A stretch of 64,000 bases of DNA from Pyrenophora tritici-repentis (taxonomy: Eukaryota > Ascomycota > Dothideomycetes > Pleosporales > Pleosporaceae). Made by a program: the position numbers and the translations under genes. The stretch covers positions 7,502,001 through 7,566,000 of the forward strand of contig NC_089390.1 of NCBI RefSeq assembly GCF_003171515.1, written 5' to 3'. The notes beneath the pieces were generated by a model. The model was given only the letters and a program-made list of their open reading frames with translations. It ran no database searches and was not told where the DNA came from. Below, one piece after another: positions 31,200 to 42,219 of this stretch (positions are counted from its first letter, which is position 1; every line of letters starts with the position of its first letter).

Positions 31200-34100
31200 T
31201 CTCGTTAAGTCTATTAATTAATCCTAAGACAAAGAAGACTATTATAGATTATAACCCTAAAATCCTAGCACCGAATGTCATCCTATATGCCTATAAAGAC
31301 TAGCACCTATAGTTCCCGCTGCTTAAGAAACACTCGCGCGATCGCGGAGTCTAGGAATATATTAACCTAGATGTTAACACTCTTATGCTAGCGATCGAAT
31401 CCCTCGAGCTAGTCTATCTAGCTATTCCACCTAAGCTAGTTAAGCCTACCTCGCCTACCTTAGAGCCGACGCCTAAATACTAGGTTTCTCTTAAGGAGTA
31501 CAATTATAAGAAGGCAGCCTACTAGCTCGCTGTTAAAAATTATAAGGAGGATACTTGCGTTGACAAAGTCCTATATAACTACTAGGTTAAGAAGACTTCG
31601 AAGATCGCAAATATTAATAAGTGGATTAATCGTATAGTTTCCTAGGACTTGCTCCTACTAATTACTATGCAACTCCTGCGCGGAACATCCACTCTACAGG
31701 CTATAGTTAGGGAGCTCAAGAAGCGTCTCTCGCCATCAGATTCAAACACTAAGAACCTCCTGCGTATATAATACAGGGCTTACTTAGAGAAGGCTAAAAC
31801 TAGTTAATCTAATGTAGATAAGTAGTTTAACGATTAGCAGGCTCTCTATATAAAAGCTTAAGCGTTTAGACTTTACGAAGTTAAAGGTAATCTCGCTATT
31901 ACTAACTTTCTAGATACGTTAGCGGCAAAGATCGCTTCTAACTAGGAACGTAATTTTCGATAAATGATTACGACTGCGTTAGCTATAGGTTAGCTAACTA
32001 TAAGCCTTAATAATATAGCTAGAGTGTTTAACTTAACTATGCAAGAGCACGAAGCATCTAGCGGAAAGGGTAGATTAACTAAAGTATTCTCTACGTTTAG
32101 CGGTAAATCCGCTCTAAGCGAAGGAAACTCTAGAGAATTAACTAGAGGACTATAGAAGTATTATCCGTGCAAACTTAGCAAGCGATCTTATTTTTAGGAG
32201 CCTATTAAATACTGCAGGCTTTAATAGGCAATTACTAGAAAATCTAATCTAGGACCTACTCTAATGTATTTATCTAACACGGATACTAGGATAATTAACT
32301 AAAGGCTTTATAGTTCTAAGTTTTTAACGCTGCTTACACAGCTAAAATAAGCTAGATAGAAAATTAATTCCGCTTAGCAAACGTCTAAAAAGTCTAAGAC
32401 TACCAACACTATAATAGCTTATATTATTAATCCTCGCACTTGAAGGGATCTAAGTAATACTATCTTTAACCTTAACTATAGTAGTTACCTATTTTCCTAT
32501 AGCACGATCTTCGACGGCGGTGGCGCGCTCTACCTTACTAATAATTAGAACCTATTAGTCTTTGGAACTTATAAGAAGTGTTTAGACTACCTAATAATTA
32601 AGGCTAGTACTTAATCCTTGCTAGTCTTAGGGATAGGTAATTAACTATTTAAAGATTTCTTTAATAGACTAGACAATCTACAAGACATATTACTCAAGAA
32701 CGTTGTAGTTATTCAAGGATTTTATGTTAACATTGTTTCTAAAGCCTTACTTAAAAAAGTTAGATTCTAGTACACTAGTTATAATTAGACTATCTATTCT
32801 AGATATATAGAGTACAGTGTTATCCTTAAAAAGCTCTACTTCGCCTATGACCTAGCCTTTATTAAATATAAGCTATTCTATTATTCTTCTATACTACTAC
32901 TATTAGTAAATAGTGTAAGATAATTAGCTTAGCCAAAACTTCGATTAGATAATAAGTTTTTATAGTATTAAAGATTAGGCTACCTAAGTTAGAAAGCTTT
33001 GTAGGCACTTGCCTAAGCTGCCTAGAACGTTAAGATCGAAGGCACCCGACGGCTAGAGTGTGAGCATTGTGCCACTACCTATGCCACACAGGTGATCTCT
33101 CGGAGACAAGAGAGCGATCCCCCTAACTATTCTATCGAGTCTCGTGGGATCTGTTCGATTTTCTTAAGAGATAATTAAATAAGCAGTTTACTCTAATTAT
33201 TAGAGAAGATTTTTTTAGGCAAAATCTTTAATTACAATGTCTAAGGGAGGACTCTGTCAGAGATTATGCGGGTGTCAGATAATAGCACTGTTGAAGATGA
33301 GAGCGTACAGACGCTGGGTTAGACTAGCGCGACCCGGCATCTGAGAGAGCCTATCGGATCACAGGAAGGCTTGGCACCCCCTAGGTGTGCCCACAACCGT
33401 AGACATAACCAACACACAATCAATAATCAATATATCATCACCATTCATTACCTATTTCATCAGTATTCCAGATGAGAGTGAATATCTAACAGCGGGTAAT
33501 CACAGCTTTTGAAGCTTAGGTATAATAGAAGTACGACTTACAGATTATAGAAATCTATTAAAATAACGATACTACTACTTTGCCTTAGAGAGGGCGATTA
33601 AGATACGTGGAATAGGCTAAAGAGAAAGAGATTATAATCCTTAGTCCTTCGCTATATACATATGAGCTGAATAGCTTGGCGGAGCGGGCGGGCTAAGAGC
33701 TAATCACGAAGTCGATTAAAATGCGCCTTAGCGCAAACTTCCTTGAGAAGCTCTAGCCTAAGATTATAGATGCGGCGGCTTACCTATACGCGAGAAGCCC
33801 TACCGCAGTCTATTAGTACTAATCTCCTAATAAAATCCTTGAGAGCTAGTTTAGGCAGTACTTTAGATAGTACGAGCCGGCGCAGATTAGACACCGCACC
33901 GCGGATCTACGACTAGATTAGAGTGGGATCTACGCCTATAGCTGTCGCGCATATCCCTTAGATCGGGACCGCGCAGCAGGGCGAGATCGTCGTGGATTTA
34001 AAGTTAATCTAAGGGGTTATATTAGATATTTAGTTAGCTATTAAGCGTCTAATCTCTATAGGATATAGATCCCTATTACTAATTAAGTAATTACTTCTCG

Positions 34101-36700
34101 CGATGTGTCCTTTAACGAGACTCGTTTCTATATAGGGAAGAACGAGGATAAGATGCTAAAGGAACAAGCAATCGAACTTGCGGATATACTTAATATTGGA
34201 GAATTACATAATCTAGGGACAGACATTAATATCCTGTCTCTTAGAGATTGGGCAATCTAGACAACAGATCTAACTACTAAGAGCAATTTTAGGGTGAGCT
34301 ACCTAAAGGACCTAAACTAGAGGCCGGCTAGGTAGATAAATAGGAACAAGGGCAAGCAAAGACTAAGCAAAGTAATTTACTAGCTAGTAATTATTTAAGA
34401 ATTCGCACAGGTTAGAATCTAGGATATAGACTTGCAACCCTAGAGCAGACGCCTAAGCCGCATAGCTCTAGGATAGACGCTAATTAGCGTTTCTTATCTA
34501 GTATTTAACAAGGAATGCATCAACCTAGTGGAATTAGAGATCTAGATGCGGGTGATCTAGTCGTTACTCGATCACGTGGCGAAGGGCTAGAGCGCCCGAC
34601 GCAACTCGATAAATCTCCTGCGCAACTAGTGTCCACTAACGCAGATAATTAAGAGGGAATAACCACTCGCGAATAATTAGTTGCTCGAGGCACGAGACGT
34701 CGTGGACGTCTGCGCGTATTAGCGGGATCTTCCTTAAGGGCGACTGCGCTAACAGGGGATCTAGATGTTAGATTAAGTGCGCCTATATAAAGAACTAGTA
34801 GGAGACTCTAGGGAGATTAGCTAGAGCCTAATGTAATCTATCGCTATATACCTATTAGGCGTAGACGAGGCAGAAGCAAGGATCTAGACGATTAACTAGG
34901 AGGTGGAGCTGCACCTAGAGGTGTGCACGCATTAATCGCGGATCTCTAAGATATAGATGGTCTAAAGAGCGATTTCAAGCACAAGTACATACTAGGGATA
35001 AATCAGACCTAGGAGGATCGAGCAAGTTATAAGACGCTGAATGCCGTGGTTATGTTAGCGACGCTCGATCTATCTGTGCCGCAGGCACTTAATTTAGGGG
35101 ATCGTCCGCATAGGGACGTCCTACCTCAACTACTAGTAATATAGCGCGAGCTACAGAGCTATTTAATACGCCCTCTATTTATAGATGCCTCTAACAAGGA
35201 GATTAATTTGCTGAGGAAAAAAAGTATATAGACTATAATCCTAATAGATTAAGTCCCTAATAAGCTACTCCCGCTTAAATAGGTTTAGACATATAAGTGT
35301 GATTAAGATAGGTACCTTAACTAAAGCAAAGCTTAGATTGTTGTAAGAGGTAATCTCTAAGAAAAAGACTTGCTAGATTCTACTTATATAGCTACGTTAG
35401 TAGCTAAATCCTTCAGGACCGCTATAGCAATCGCAGCTAAGTTCGATATAGAGATTATACAATTTAATGTCGTAGGAGCATTCTTAAATGCTAAGACTAC
35501 AGCAGAAAATCCTATATTCTGTTAGCTACGTAACGGATTCAAGAAACCTAGAATATATATTTCGCTTAATCGCGCGTTGTACGGATTAAGAGACTCGCTA
35601 CTCCTTTAGTATAAGGAGTTCTCTAGATCGCTTAGGAAAGCAGGACTAGAGTGCTTAAAGGAAGAGCCCTGCCTATTTCTAGATAAGGATCGCAAGTTCT
35701 TGTTATTGTTCTATGTAGACGACATCCTACTTATATTTTGCAAAGAGTTTAAGGATTAAGCTATAGAATTATAGAAAGTAATTAGTTCGAAGTATAAGAT
35801 TAAGGTACAAGGACTAGTCAAGTAGTTCCTTAGAGTTAAGGTTATTCGGGACCGAGACTCTTAGACGATAACCCTAGTCTATAACACGTATATTAATAAG
35901 ATCACTAAGAAGTTTAGCTTAAAGAATAGAATATTCCCTTTCACTCCGCTACTATTAGAAGAACTAATCAAGTCTAATAGAGAGGCAACTAAGCAGCAGA
36001 TTAAGGTATACTAGGAAAGAGTCGAATTAGTCCTATACACGGCTATTATACTTAGACCTAACGTAGCCTTTGCTGTCTCTAGGCTGTCCCATTTCCTAAC
36101 TAATCTAAGTAATCAGCATATAAAGGCGGTGGAACGAGTGATTATATCTCTATACAGGACTCGATAGGATGCTATCTAGTATAGGCACTACAATAGACCA
36201 GACCTAGTTATCTATAGCGACGCGTCTTTTGCGGACGATCTAGAAACGCGTCGCTTATCGCACGGCTACATTACGATGCTCTTTAGCGGCGCGATCTTCT
36301 AGAAAGCGACGCGCTAGAACACAGTAACTACCTTAACTACTAATGCTAAATTCCTTGCTCTTAAGCATACAGCTAAGGAAGCTATAGCACTTAAGCGCTT
36401 TTTTAAGGAACTAACCTTTAATCTTAGGGACGTTTAGAAGATCTAGTGCAATAATCAATAAACGATTTAGCTAGTTGTTAGGAAAAATAACCGGATTACA
36501 ATAAGACTACGACATGTAGACATTTAGAACATGTAGCTTAGGTAGGAGCACGCAAAGGGATCGTTCTAGGTAGAATACCTAGAGACCAGCTTAATACTAG
36601 CTAATAGTCTCACAAAGTCGTTGACCTAACAACAGTTTAAGAAGTTTAAGGCACAGCTTAATCTTTAAGATGCGAAATAACAGATCGCTAATTAATAAAG
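31200..36700 (+). pseudogene. Cop2 gag-pol relic
   Basis: Read through TAG/TAA: gag at about 31280-32450, GAG-pre-integrase near 33000-33110 (CEHCATTYATQVISRR), integrase 33110-33260 and on after the solo LTR from 33497, RT 35240-35760 with SLNRALYGLRDS and intact FYVDDILL (35709-35732), RNase H about 36200-36470 (TEAEFLALEHTAKEA). Stops correspond to W or Q codons hit by RIP. No active product. Confidence 0.85.
33273..33491 (+). repeat. Solo Cop1-type LTR inside Cop2
   Basis: 219 bp from TGTCAGATA to ATCTAACA, with target duplicate GCGGG at 33268-33272 and 33492-33496. It inserted into the Cop2 integrase and then lost its interior by LTR recombination. Confidence 0.92.
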
Positions 36701-36779
36701 CGTTGTTTATAGAAATTAGTCTAATTAAGGAAACTACTATATAAGGCTTAAGGCTAAAGGCCTTAATTAGCTAAAATGC

Positions 36780-38020
36780 GTCATCAGCGAGGCTTACCTA
36801 AGAAGGAGCAAGAGATTAATAGAAAAGAAAAGAACCTAAGCTTTATCACGCTCAAGCTTCTTAGCAAACTTAATAGCCATCTTACTAATGCGATTAGTAA
36901 AGTCTTAAATAGACTTGCGACGAATAGCAGCGCGATTAGGAATAGCAAGACGCTAAGGCTTTCGAGCAGACGAAGGACTAGCAGAAGGCTCACGATTAAG
37001 AAAAGGATTATACTTATCCTAGCGAAAGATGCTTATCTTACGAGTAGGCGTAGTGTAGTCAGCCTCGCTAGAGAGATCAACATAGTCCTCCTCTTTCTAA
37101 GAAGAGCGGGCATGGTATTTATCGATATAAAAAACGACGTCCTCCTCTTTAGAAACGAATTAATTATTGTTATTATAAGACACGGGGGCCTTCTTAGAAG
37201 CGCGAGTAGATAGACGCTTAGACTTAATGCAATTATTAAGCTTCTAGATTATCTCAAAGACAACATCGCAGTACTTCTTAATAATATACTAGATAACCTT
37301 GTTAGCTATACACAAGCTATTAATTAACTAGAGCATTACTTACAAAGGGAACGTCCTTGCGCTGCTTAAGCATGCCTTGCTTTATAGCAGCGTAAACGTT
37401 ACTAGCGATCGACTCGTCGCTAGGAACAGCATTAGCTAATCTGATTAAGATTAAGGACTAAGCGCGAAACTTACACTAGAGCACACACATAGCTCCCGTA
37501 GGCCTCGCAGCAACCACTCTTGCTGTTAGCCTAATTATAATAAAGCCTATTACTATTGTTCGAAGCCTACCGCTTAACGCAACGCTCGCAGGCGAACTCG
37601 CGAGGAGCACTAGCTTAAGAGTTGTATTGTTTCTTAACAGACGAGCGGGAAAACGGGCTTACATTATCGTTAATTAGAGAGGCGGTGCGGCGACGAGACT
37701 TAGGCCTAGAGCGATTACTAGCAGTAGAACGGGGAGCGCTAATCAAACGCGAGCTACTAGAGGCAGTAATCTTAGAGTTGCGAGTATATTTAGCATTAGC
37801 TTATTAAGCGGCCTTGCCGCAAGTAGTCCTAGGCTGTATTTCGTTAGTATCTTGCTTACTTACTACTGCGCAGCTACTTAAACTTACTATAACTAGAGCG
37901 GCGACGACGAAGACGAGCAGAGAGTGTGCTATGTAGGAATGCGAAGGAGTGATAGTGCGGAGTAAAGGCGATAGTAAGGATTTTTGTAATAGTAAAGTAG
38001 AAAATATAGAGTAGCTAAGC
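36780..38020 (-). pseudogene. Antisense cysteine- and basic-rich relic between Cop2 pol and 3' LTR
   Basis: Beyond RNase H the plus strand no longer encodes copia domains. The minus strand has a low-complexity coding-like signal: a Ser/Arg-rich part near 37640-37790 (SRPKSRRRTAS), FACERC at 37577-37594, CCEAYGSYVC near 37500, then after a probable frame change SDESIASNVYAAIKQGMLKQR near 37400 and, further, REPSASPSSARKP and FTNRISKMAIKFAKKLE near 36850-36980. Interruptions are mostly TAG/TAA. Not recognised as a family. Position and orientation parallel the antisense ORF of Gyp2. Confidence 0.4.
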
Positions 38021-38679
38021 AAGGGACTAAGCTATAGGCATTAATATTAGGGATTAGCGCTAGCCTAGCGGGGGCAACGCTCTTAGCGTTGGTAGCGTAA
38101 TGCTCGCTGACTAGTTTTCAGCATAACAAACACTCTCTAACTATTTACAGCGCAAGGATTATTAATTATTACTACGCACCTTACGAAGTCTTTAAAACGC
38201 AAGATTAACCGCTTAACCGTAAAAAGACTTAGGACTAAGACATTAACTAATACGGATATTATTTTTTAGCAGGTTTCTACACACAGGAGCAGAAGGTCTA
38301 GGATAACATAGCCTATCTAGGACGACTTTTTAGACCGCTATATAGTTGGCGATTGATTAATTTTAAGAGACTAGTCAAAGCTACTAGAAGGAACTAAGCA
38401 GCCGCACATACTGGCTGCGAACACTTATTTTTAAGCATTTTATAGGAATAGAAAGGAGAACTTATAATTATACAGCAGGCATATTTTTTAAAAAAGCTCG
38501 AAGGAACAAGGTGTGATGGTCGAAAGCGACTAGAGGAGCAGCTTTTATACCTATAGAGGGGCGCGCCGGTTAGTGGCGGACTTACAGAGGATCAAAAAGA
38601 TAGAGGGGCACCACGATAAGTGATCTAACTTACGCGAATAGCAGTCCGACTTTTTGAGACGGCGTCGGACTGGGGGGTG

Positions 38680-38875
38680 TGTCGCGGAAATGGACTTGAT
38701 GTTGGACGTCGGATGACCACGTGATTGGATCGGGTCTTTGAGACTCCGGATCCGTGCCAAGGGACTGATCCATCATGTACAAATACCGGACCAGTCGTCT
38801 GATCTTTCTGATCCTTAGAGCAATCAATGATCCCACTCTTGAACGAATCTGATCGGTGTCATCCCAACTATCATA
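38680..38875 (+). repeat. Cop2 3' LTR
   Basis: 196 bp, TGTCGCGG to CTATCATA, preceded by a G-rich purine stretch (GGACTGGGGGG) and followed by ATATT. Almost free of RIP changes. Confidence 0.92.
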
Positions 38876-38880
38876 ATATT

Positions 38881-39115
38881 CTATACTTAGACCAACTAGT
38901 AACTAAGCAAGGCGCGATATTGCGAAGGCGATGTTAGGTCTTATAGTAACTACTGCGAACAGCAGAGATATAATCTTACGTTAGTACTTACTAACTTTAG
39001 CTAGTGCTGCGAGTCCTTCCTATAGTTAGAGTTTAATACCTAATATTAGCGTATTATGCCTTACATTTTAGTAGTTAATAAGTTAACTAATTTCATCGAC
39101 GTATACAACTTAAGA
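38881..39115 (-). pseudogene. Cop3 RT relic
   Basis: Minus-strand continuation of Cop3: LLFAVVTIRPNIAFAISRLA, the conserved copia segment between RT and RNase H. It ends at the TA where FotB inserted (39116-39117). What lies right of FotB is not copia, so Cop3 is truncated there. Confidence 0.65.
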
Positions 39116-39117
39116 TA

Positions 39118-40957
39118 ACGTGGTTGGCAAGCGAGTCGGTCAGACAAGCGAGTCGGTCACCCCACCAACTTTTGCAACTTTAAAGCGATATATCTCAACA
39201 ACACGATAATATTATTGCTAGATATTGATATAGTAGACTACTCTATATTAATAGTATTAGTGTTGCATGTGCGCGAGTTGTGCCCGGTCTCTTTGCATCT
39301 AGTGCAGCGCCTTTGAGCGCGCTGGCTGAGGCCTGATCGCGCTCCTCCTCGACGCTCTTCATGAGCAATCTGCTGGTCAGCCTCATTTTGAGCTAGTATA
39401 TCCTCTCCAGTTCCTTTTATAAGTACTCCGTGCTTCTGTATACGCCTTTTAGAGCGCCGCCTACGCGCTGAGGCTGCGCTGTTAGCCTTCTCAAGACTGG
39501 AGATCTGATCGCGCATTAGCTTAGCAGAGAGCATTATCACCTCAGCGCCCTTCTTCAGCTGGTCAATTGCCTCAATAATTGATGCTGGTGATGAGCTCTT
39601 GTGCTGGCGCACGCGCTCACGTATTAGGCTTGACTGAGCTTCAAGCTCACGCGCGTTGCTCGGCGTTTGAGCTACCCAGGGAGCCTCTGGCAGAGCTGCT
39701 GCTGGAGGAGTAGGTGTACGCAGCTGTACATCTAGCTTTAATAGAACAGCCTCTAGTTGTAGAGGAACAAGGCCTGCGCCGCGGAAGGCTGAGCAGATAT
39801 TGGCTGGCGTGAACGCTTGATCAAATGCTGCCTTGAACGCTGGCAGAAACTCTAGCTTGGTGATGTGGTTGATGTGGTTGCGCATGAGGCTCTCCACCTC
39901 ACGGCTGTACGCGCGCTTCAATGGCGAGAAGCAGCCAACATCAAGTGGCTGGAGTAGGTGAGATGAGTGAGGAGGCATACAGAGCGTATGGATATTGTTC
40001 TCCTTGCAGAGCTCCTGGAACTCTAGAGATTGGTGGCTCTTATGGCCATCAATAATAAGCAGGCGACGCGCGCCTACACTACGAGCCTGCGTGTGAGCGT
40101 TGAAGTGCTTTAGCCACTCAACTCCAAGCTCATTATTCGTCCAGCCATTATCGCTGACTGCGATCGCCCAGTCGCGTGGGATCTCAGCTTCCTTATACCA
40201 GGCTGATAGGTGGTACTGGCCAGCGAAGATGAGGAACGGTGGGACTGACCAGCCAGCAGCGCTGATAGCAGCGATCAGCGTTACCCACTCGCGATTGCCT
40301 GGCTGAAGAGTCTTCGGCCTGCCTCTCCTCTCTGCTCCTGTTATAACCAGCTGCGTTGTAATCTTGCCCATTATAAAGCCAGCTTCATCAAAGTTGTATA
40401 TATCCTCATCGCAGATACTAAGCTCAGCCTTTGTCTTCTCTATAAGCTCAAACCAGCTTCTAATAAGGGCTGGATTCTCACAGAGAGCTCTCTGCCTATC
40501 GTACGCTTGGTTGAAACACGTCCGAAGACTATCTGTCCGCTTGACAAAGTTGGCTGGCCACTTCTGCCTAACCTGGCCAGCGCCGCGCGCAGCCAGCAGC
40601 TTATCAGCCATATCGCGTGCAGCTGCGTAGGTAGGCGCAAACCCGCGCTGATCTAGATGAAGTATATAGCTAACAATCACCTCCTCTTCTCTCTGGGTAA
40701 GCTTCCTTGAGTTAGGCTGGCAATCGCGTCGTGCGCGCTTTCCAGCGCGCCGGTCAATTAGGGTTGATTTTGGGATATCGAAGACTGTAGCAGCGCGTCG
40801 CGTACTCTGAATTTGGGCAGAATCTATAGATAAGAGAGCAAGCTGAATATCTGCTTCATTTGAAGGCACAAGAGGAGCGCGGCGTGGAGGCATTATGTGT
40901 TGAGATAGAGTAGGTGATTAAAGTTGGTGGGGTGACCGACTCGCTTGCCAACCACGT
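39118..40957 (-). mobile_element. FotB copy with intact transposase (1840 bp)
   Basis: Flanked by TA (39116-39117, 40958-40959). Left end ACGTGGTTGGCAAGCGAG carries two AAGCGAGTCGGTC direct repeats, the right end only one, a 17-bp difference shared with the inner copy at 17475. No RIP. Confidence 0.95.
39238..40893 (-). CDS. FotB transposase, DDE superfamily
   Basis: 551 residues, ATG at 40893 ([16 protein letters not shown]). N-terminal helix-turn-helix and CENP-B-like DNA-binding region (about 1-150), DDE core with [15 protein letters not shown] and HLLQPLDV in DD35D spacing, a helical linker and a C-terminal CCHC knuckle [14 protein letters not shown]. Compared with FotA the DNA-binding part is clearly diverged while the catalytic part is almost the same, and about 550 bp (39757-40306) look identical in DNA. 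Intact, so it could mobilise the decayed FotB copies. Confidence 0.95.
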   Translation of the reverse strand: MPPRRAPLVPSNEADIQLALLSIDSAQIQSTRRAATVFDIPKSTLIDRRAGKRARRDCQPNSRKLTQREEEVIVSYILHLDQRGFAPTYAAARDMADKLLAARGAGQVRQKWPANFVKRTDSLRTCFNQAYDRQRALCENPALIRSWFELIEKTKAELSICDEDIYNFDEAGFIMGKITTQLVITGAERRGRPKTLQPGNREWVTLIAAISAAGWSVPPFLIFAGQYHLSAWYKEAEIPRDWAIAVSDNGWTNNELGVEWLKHFNAHTQARSVGARRLLIIDGHKSHQSLEFQELCKENNIHTLCMPPHSSHLLQPLDVGCFSPLKRAYSREVESLMRNHINHITKLEFLPAFKAAFDQAFTPANICSAFRGAGLVPLQLEAVLLKLDVQLRTPTPPAAALPEAPWVAQTPSNARELEAQSSLIRERVRQHKSSSPASIIEAIDQLKKGAEVIMLSAKLMRDQISSLEKANSAASARRRRSKRRIQKHGVLIKGTGEDILAQNEADQQIAHEERRGGARSGLSQRAQRRCTRCKETGHNSRTCNTNTINIE

Positions 40958-41041
40958 TATTATTATTATTATTTATATTATTATTATTTATATTATTTTT
41001 ATTATTATTATTATTATTATCATTATTATTATTATTATTAT
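40958..41041 (+). repeat. TTA/TAT microsatellite
   Basis: About 84 bp of ATT units with single interruptions (TTTATA, TCA), starting at the FotB target TA. Confidence 0.95.
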
Positions 41042-41273
41042 TCCATTTAGAGTCCTTTTCAGTCAGAGACTATGCAAGACTTCGGCCTAGGCCGTTCTAT
41101 ATAGGTGTTTTCTATGAGTAGTTTCTTTGGGGTAGTACAGTTTGGAGGATGTTTTGCGTGCTCCTATTCTAGAGTAGATCTGGAGTAGGCGCTAGTGCTA
41201 AAGAGCAGTGTGGTAGATAGAAAGAGATGTAAGGTCATTTTGGTAGGTAGGTAAAGATAGGAAGACTTTTAAT
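41042..41273 (-). other. Leader-like sequence of a Cop1-related element
   Basis: Read on the minus strand it begins directly after the LTR with ATTAAAAGTCTTCC and CTACCTACCAAAATGACC, matching the Cop1 leader up to its gag ATG, then diverges. No gag similarity follows and no gene is supported. Confidence 0.55.
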
Positions 41274-41489
41274 TGTCAGATATTCACTCTTATCTGGAAT
41301 ACTAATGAAATAGATAATAATAGTGATAATATTGATAATTGATTGTGTTGTGGTTCTGTCTACGGTTGTGGGCACACCTAGGGGGTGCCAGGCCTTCCTG
41401 TGATCCGATTGGCTCTCACAACTGCCGGGTCGCGCTTGTCTAACCCAGCGTCTGTTCGCTCTCATCTTCAACAGTGCTATTATCTGACA
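41274..41489 (-). repeat. Cop1-type LTR (216 bp), 5' LTR of a truncated minus-strand element
   Basis: TGTCAGATA to TATCTGACA on the plus strand, reverse orientation of the copy at 2522. It cuts into a Cop2-type LTR, whose last 40 bp remain at 41490-41530. No matching target duplicate seen. Confidence 0.85.
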
Positions 41490-42217
41490 CTTACTCTTAA
41501 ACGAATCTAATTAGTGTTATTCTAACTATTATAGTTATAAGCCTAGCGTTCTAAGATCGCAGTGTTAATTCCCCTTGCGCACCTTCTACGTTAGTGTTAT
41601 AATTAAATTATTGCTCTGTTTATCCCTCTCTATTTATTACTTTCGTTCTCGTTAAGTCTATTAATTAATCCCAAGACAAAGAGGACTATTATAGATTGTA
41701 ACCCTAAAATTCTAGCATCTAATGTTATCCTATACGCCTATAAGGACTAGCACCTATAGTTCCCGCTATTTAAGAGACACTCGCGCGATCGCGGAGTATA
41801 GGAATATATTAACCTAGATGTTAACACTTTTATACTATTAATTGAATCCCTTAAGCTAGTCTATCTAGCTATCCTATCTAAGCTAGTTAAGCCTACCTCG
41901 CCTACCTTAGAGTAGACGCCTAAACACTAGGCTGCTCTTAAAGAGTATAGTTATAAGAAGGAAGCCTACTAGCTCGCTATTCAAAATTACGAGGAGGATA
42001 TTTACGTCTTTAAAATCCTATATAACTTGTAGGTTAAGAAGGCCTTTAAGATTATAAAATTAATAAGTAGATTAATCATATAGTTTCTTAGGACTTACCC
42101 TTACTAATTATAATATAACTCTCACGCAGAGCATCTACTCTATAGGTTATAGTTAGAGAGCTTATGAAGCGTCTCTCGCTTTTAGATTTACACACTAAGA
42201 ATATCCTACGCATCTAA
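41490..42217 (+). pseudogene. Second Cop2 copy (relic): LTR end, leader and gag start
   Basis: Matches Cop2 from the last part of its LTR through leader and gag start (compare 31045-31770), heavily RIP-mutated and independently decayed. Interrupted at TA by Pogo2. Confidence 0.85.
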
Positions 42218-42219
42218 TA

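Larger units (their letters stand above)
30889..38875 (+). mobile_element. Cop2, full-length RIP-mutated Ty1/copia retrotransposon (7987 bp)
   Basis: 196-bp LTRs at 30889-31084 and 38680-38875, flanked by the target duplicate ATATT (30884-30888, 38876-38880), with the Cop3 relic continuing on both sides. Interior holds copia gag-pol in the plus sense and about 2 kb of extra sequence before the 3' LTR. A solo Cop1-type LTR (33273-33491) sits inside. The interior is saturated with RIP stops, yet the LTRs are nearly clean. Confidence 0.93.

Noticed and set aside
36776..37213. A 145-codon plus-strand frame as a gene
   Set aside because: It is a low-complexity frame opposite the antisense relic, within RIP-mutated DNA, with no domain.
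40958..41041. ATT repeat as a regulatory element
   Set aside because: A simple microsatellite expanded from the insertion target; no other support.
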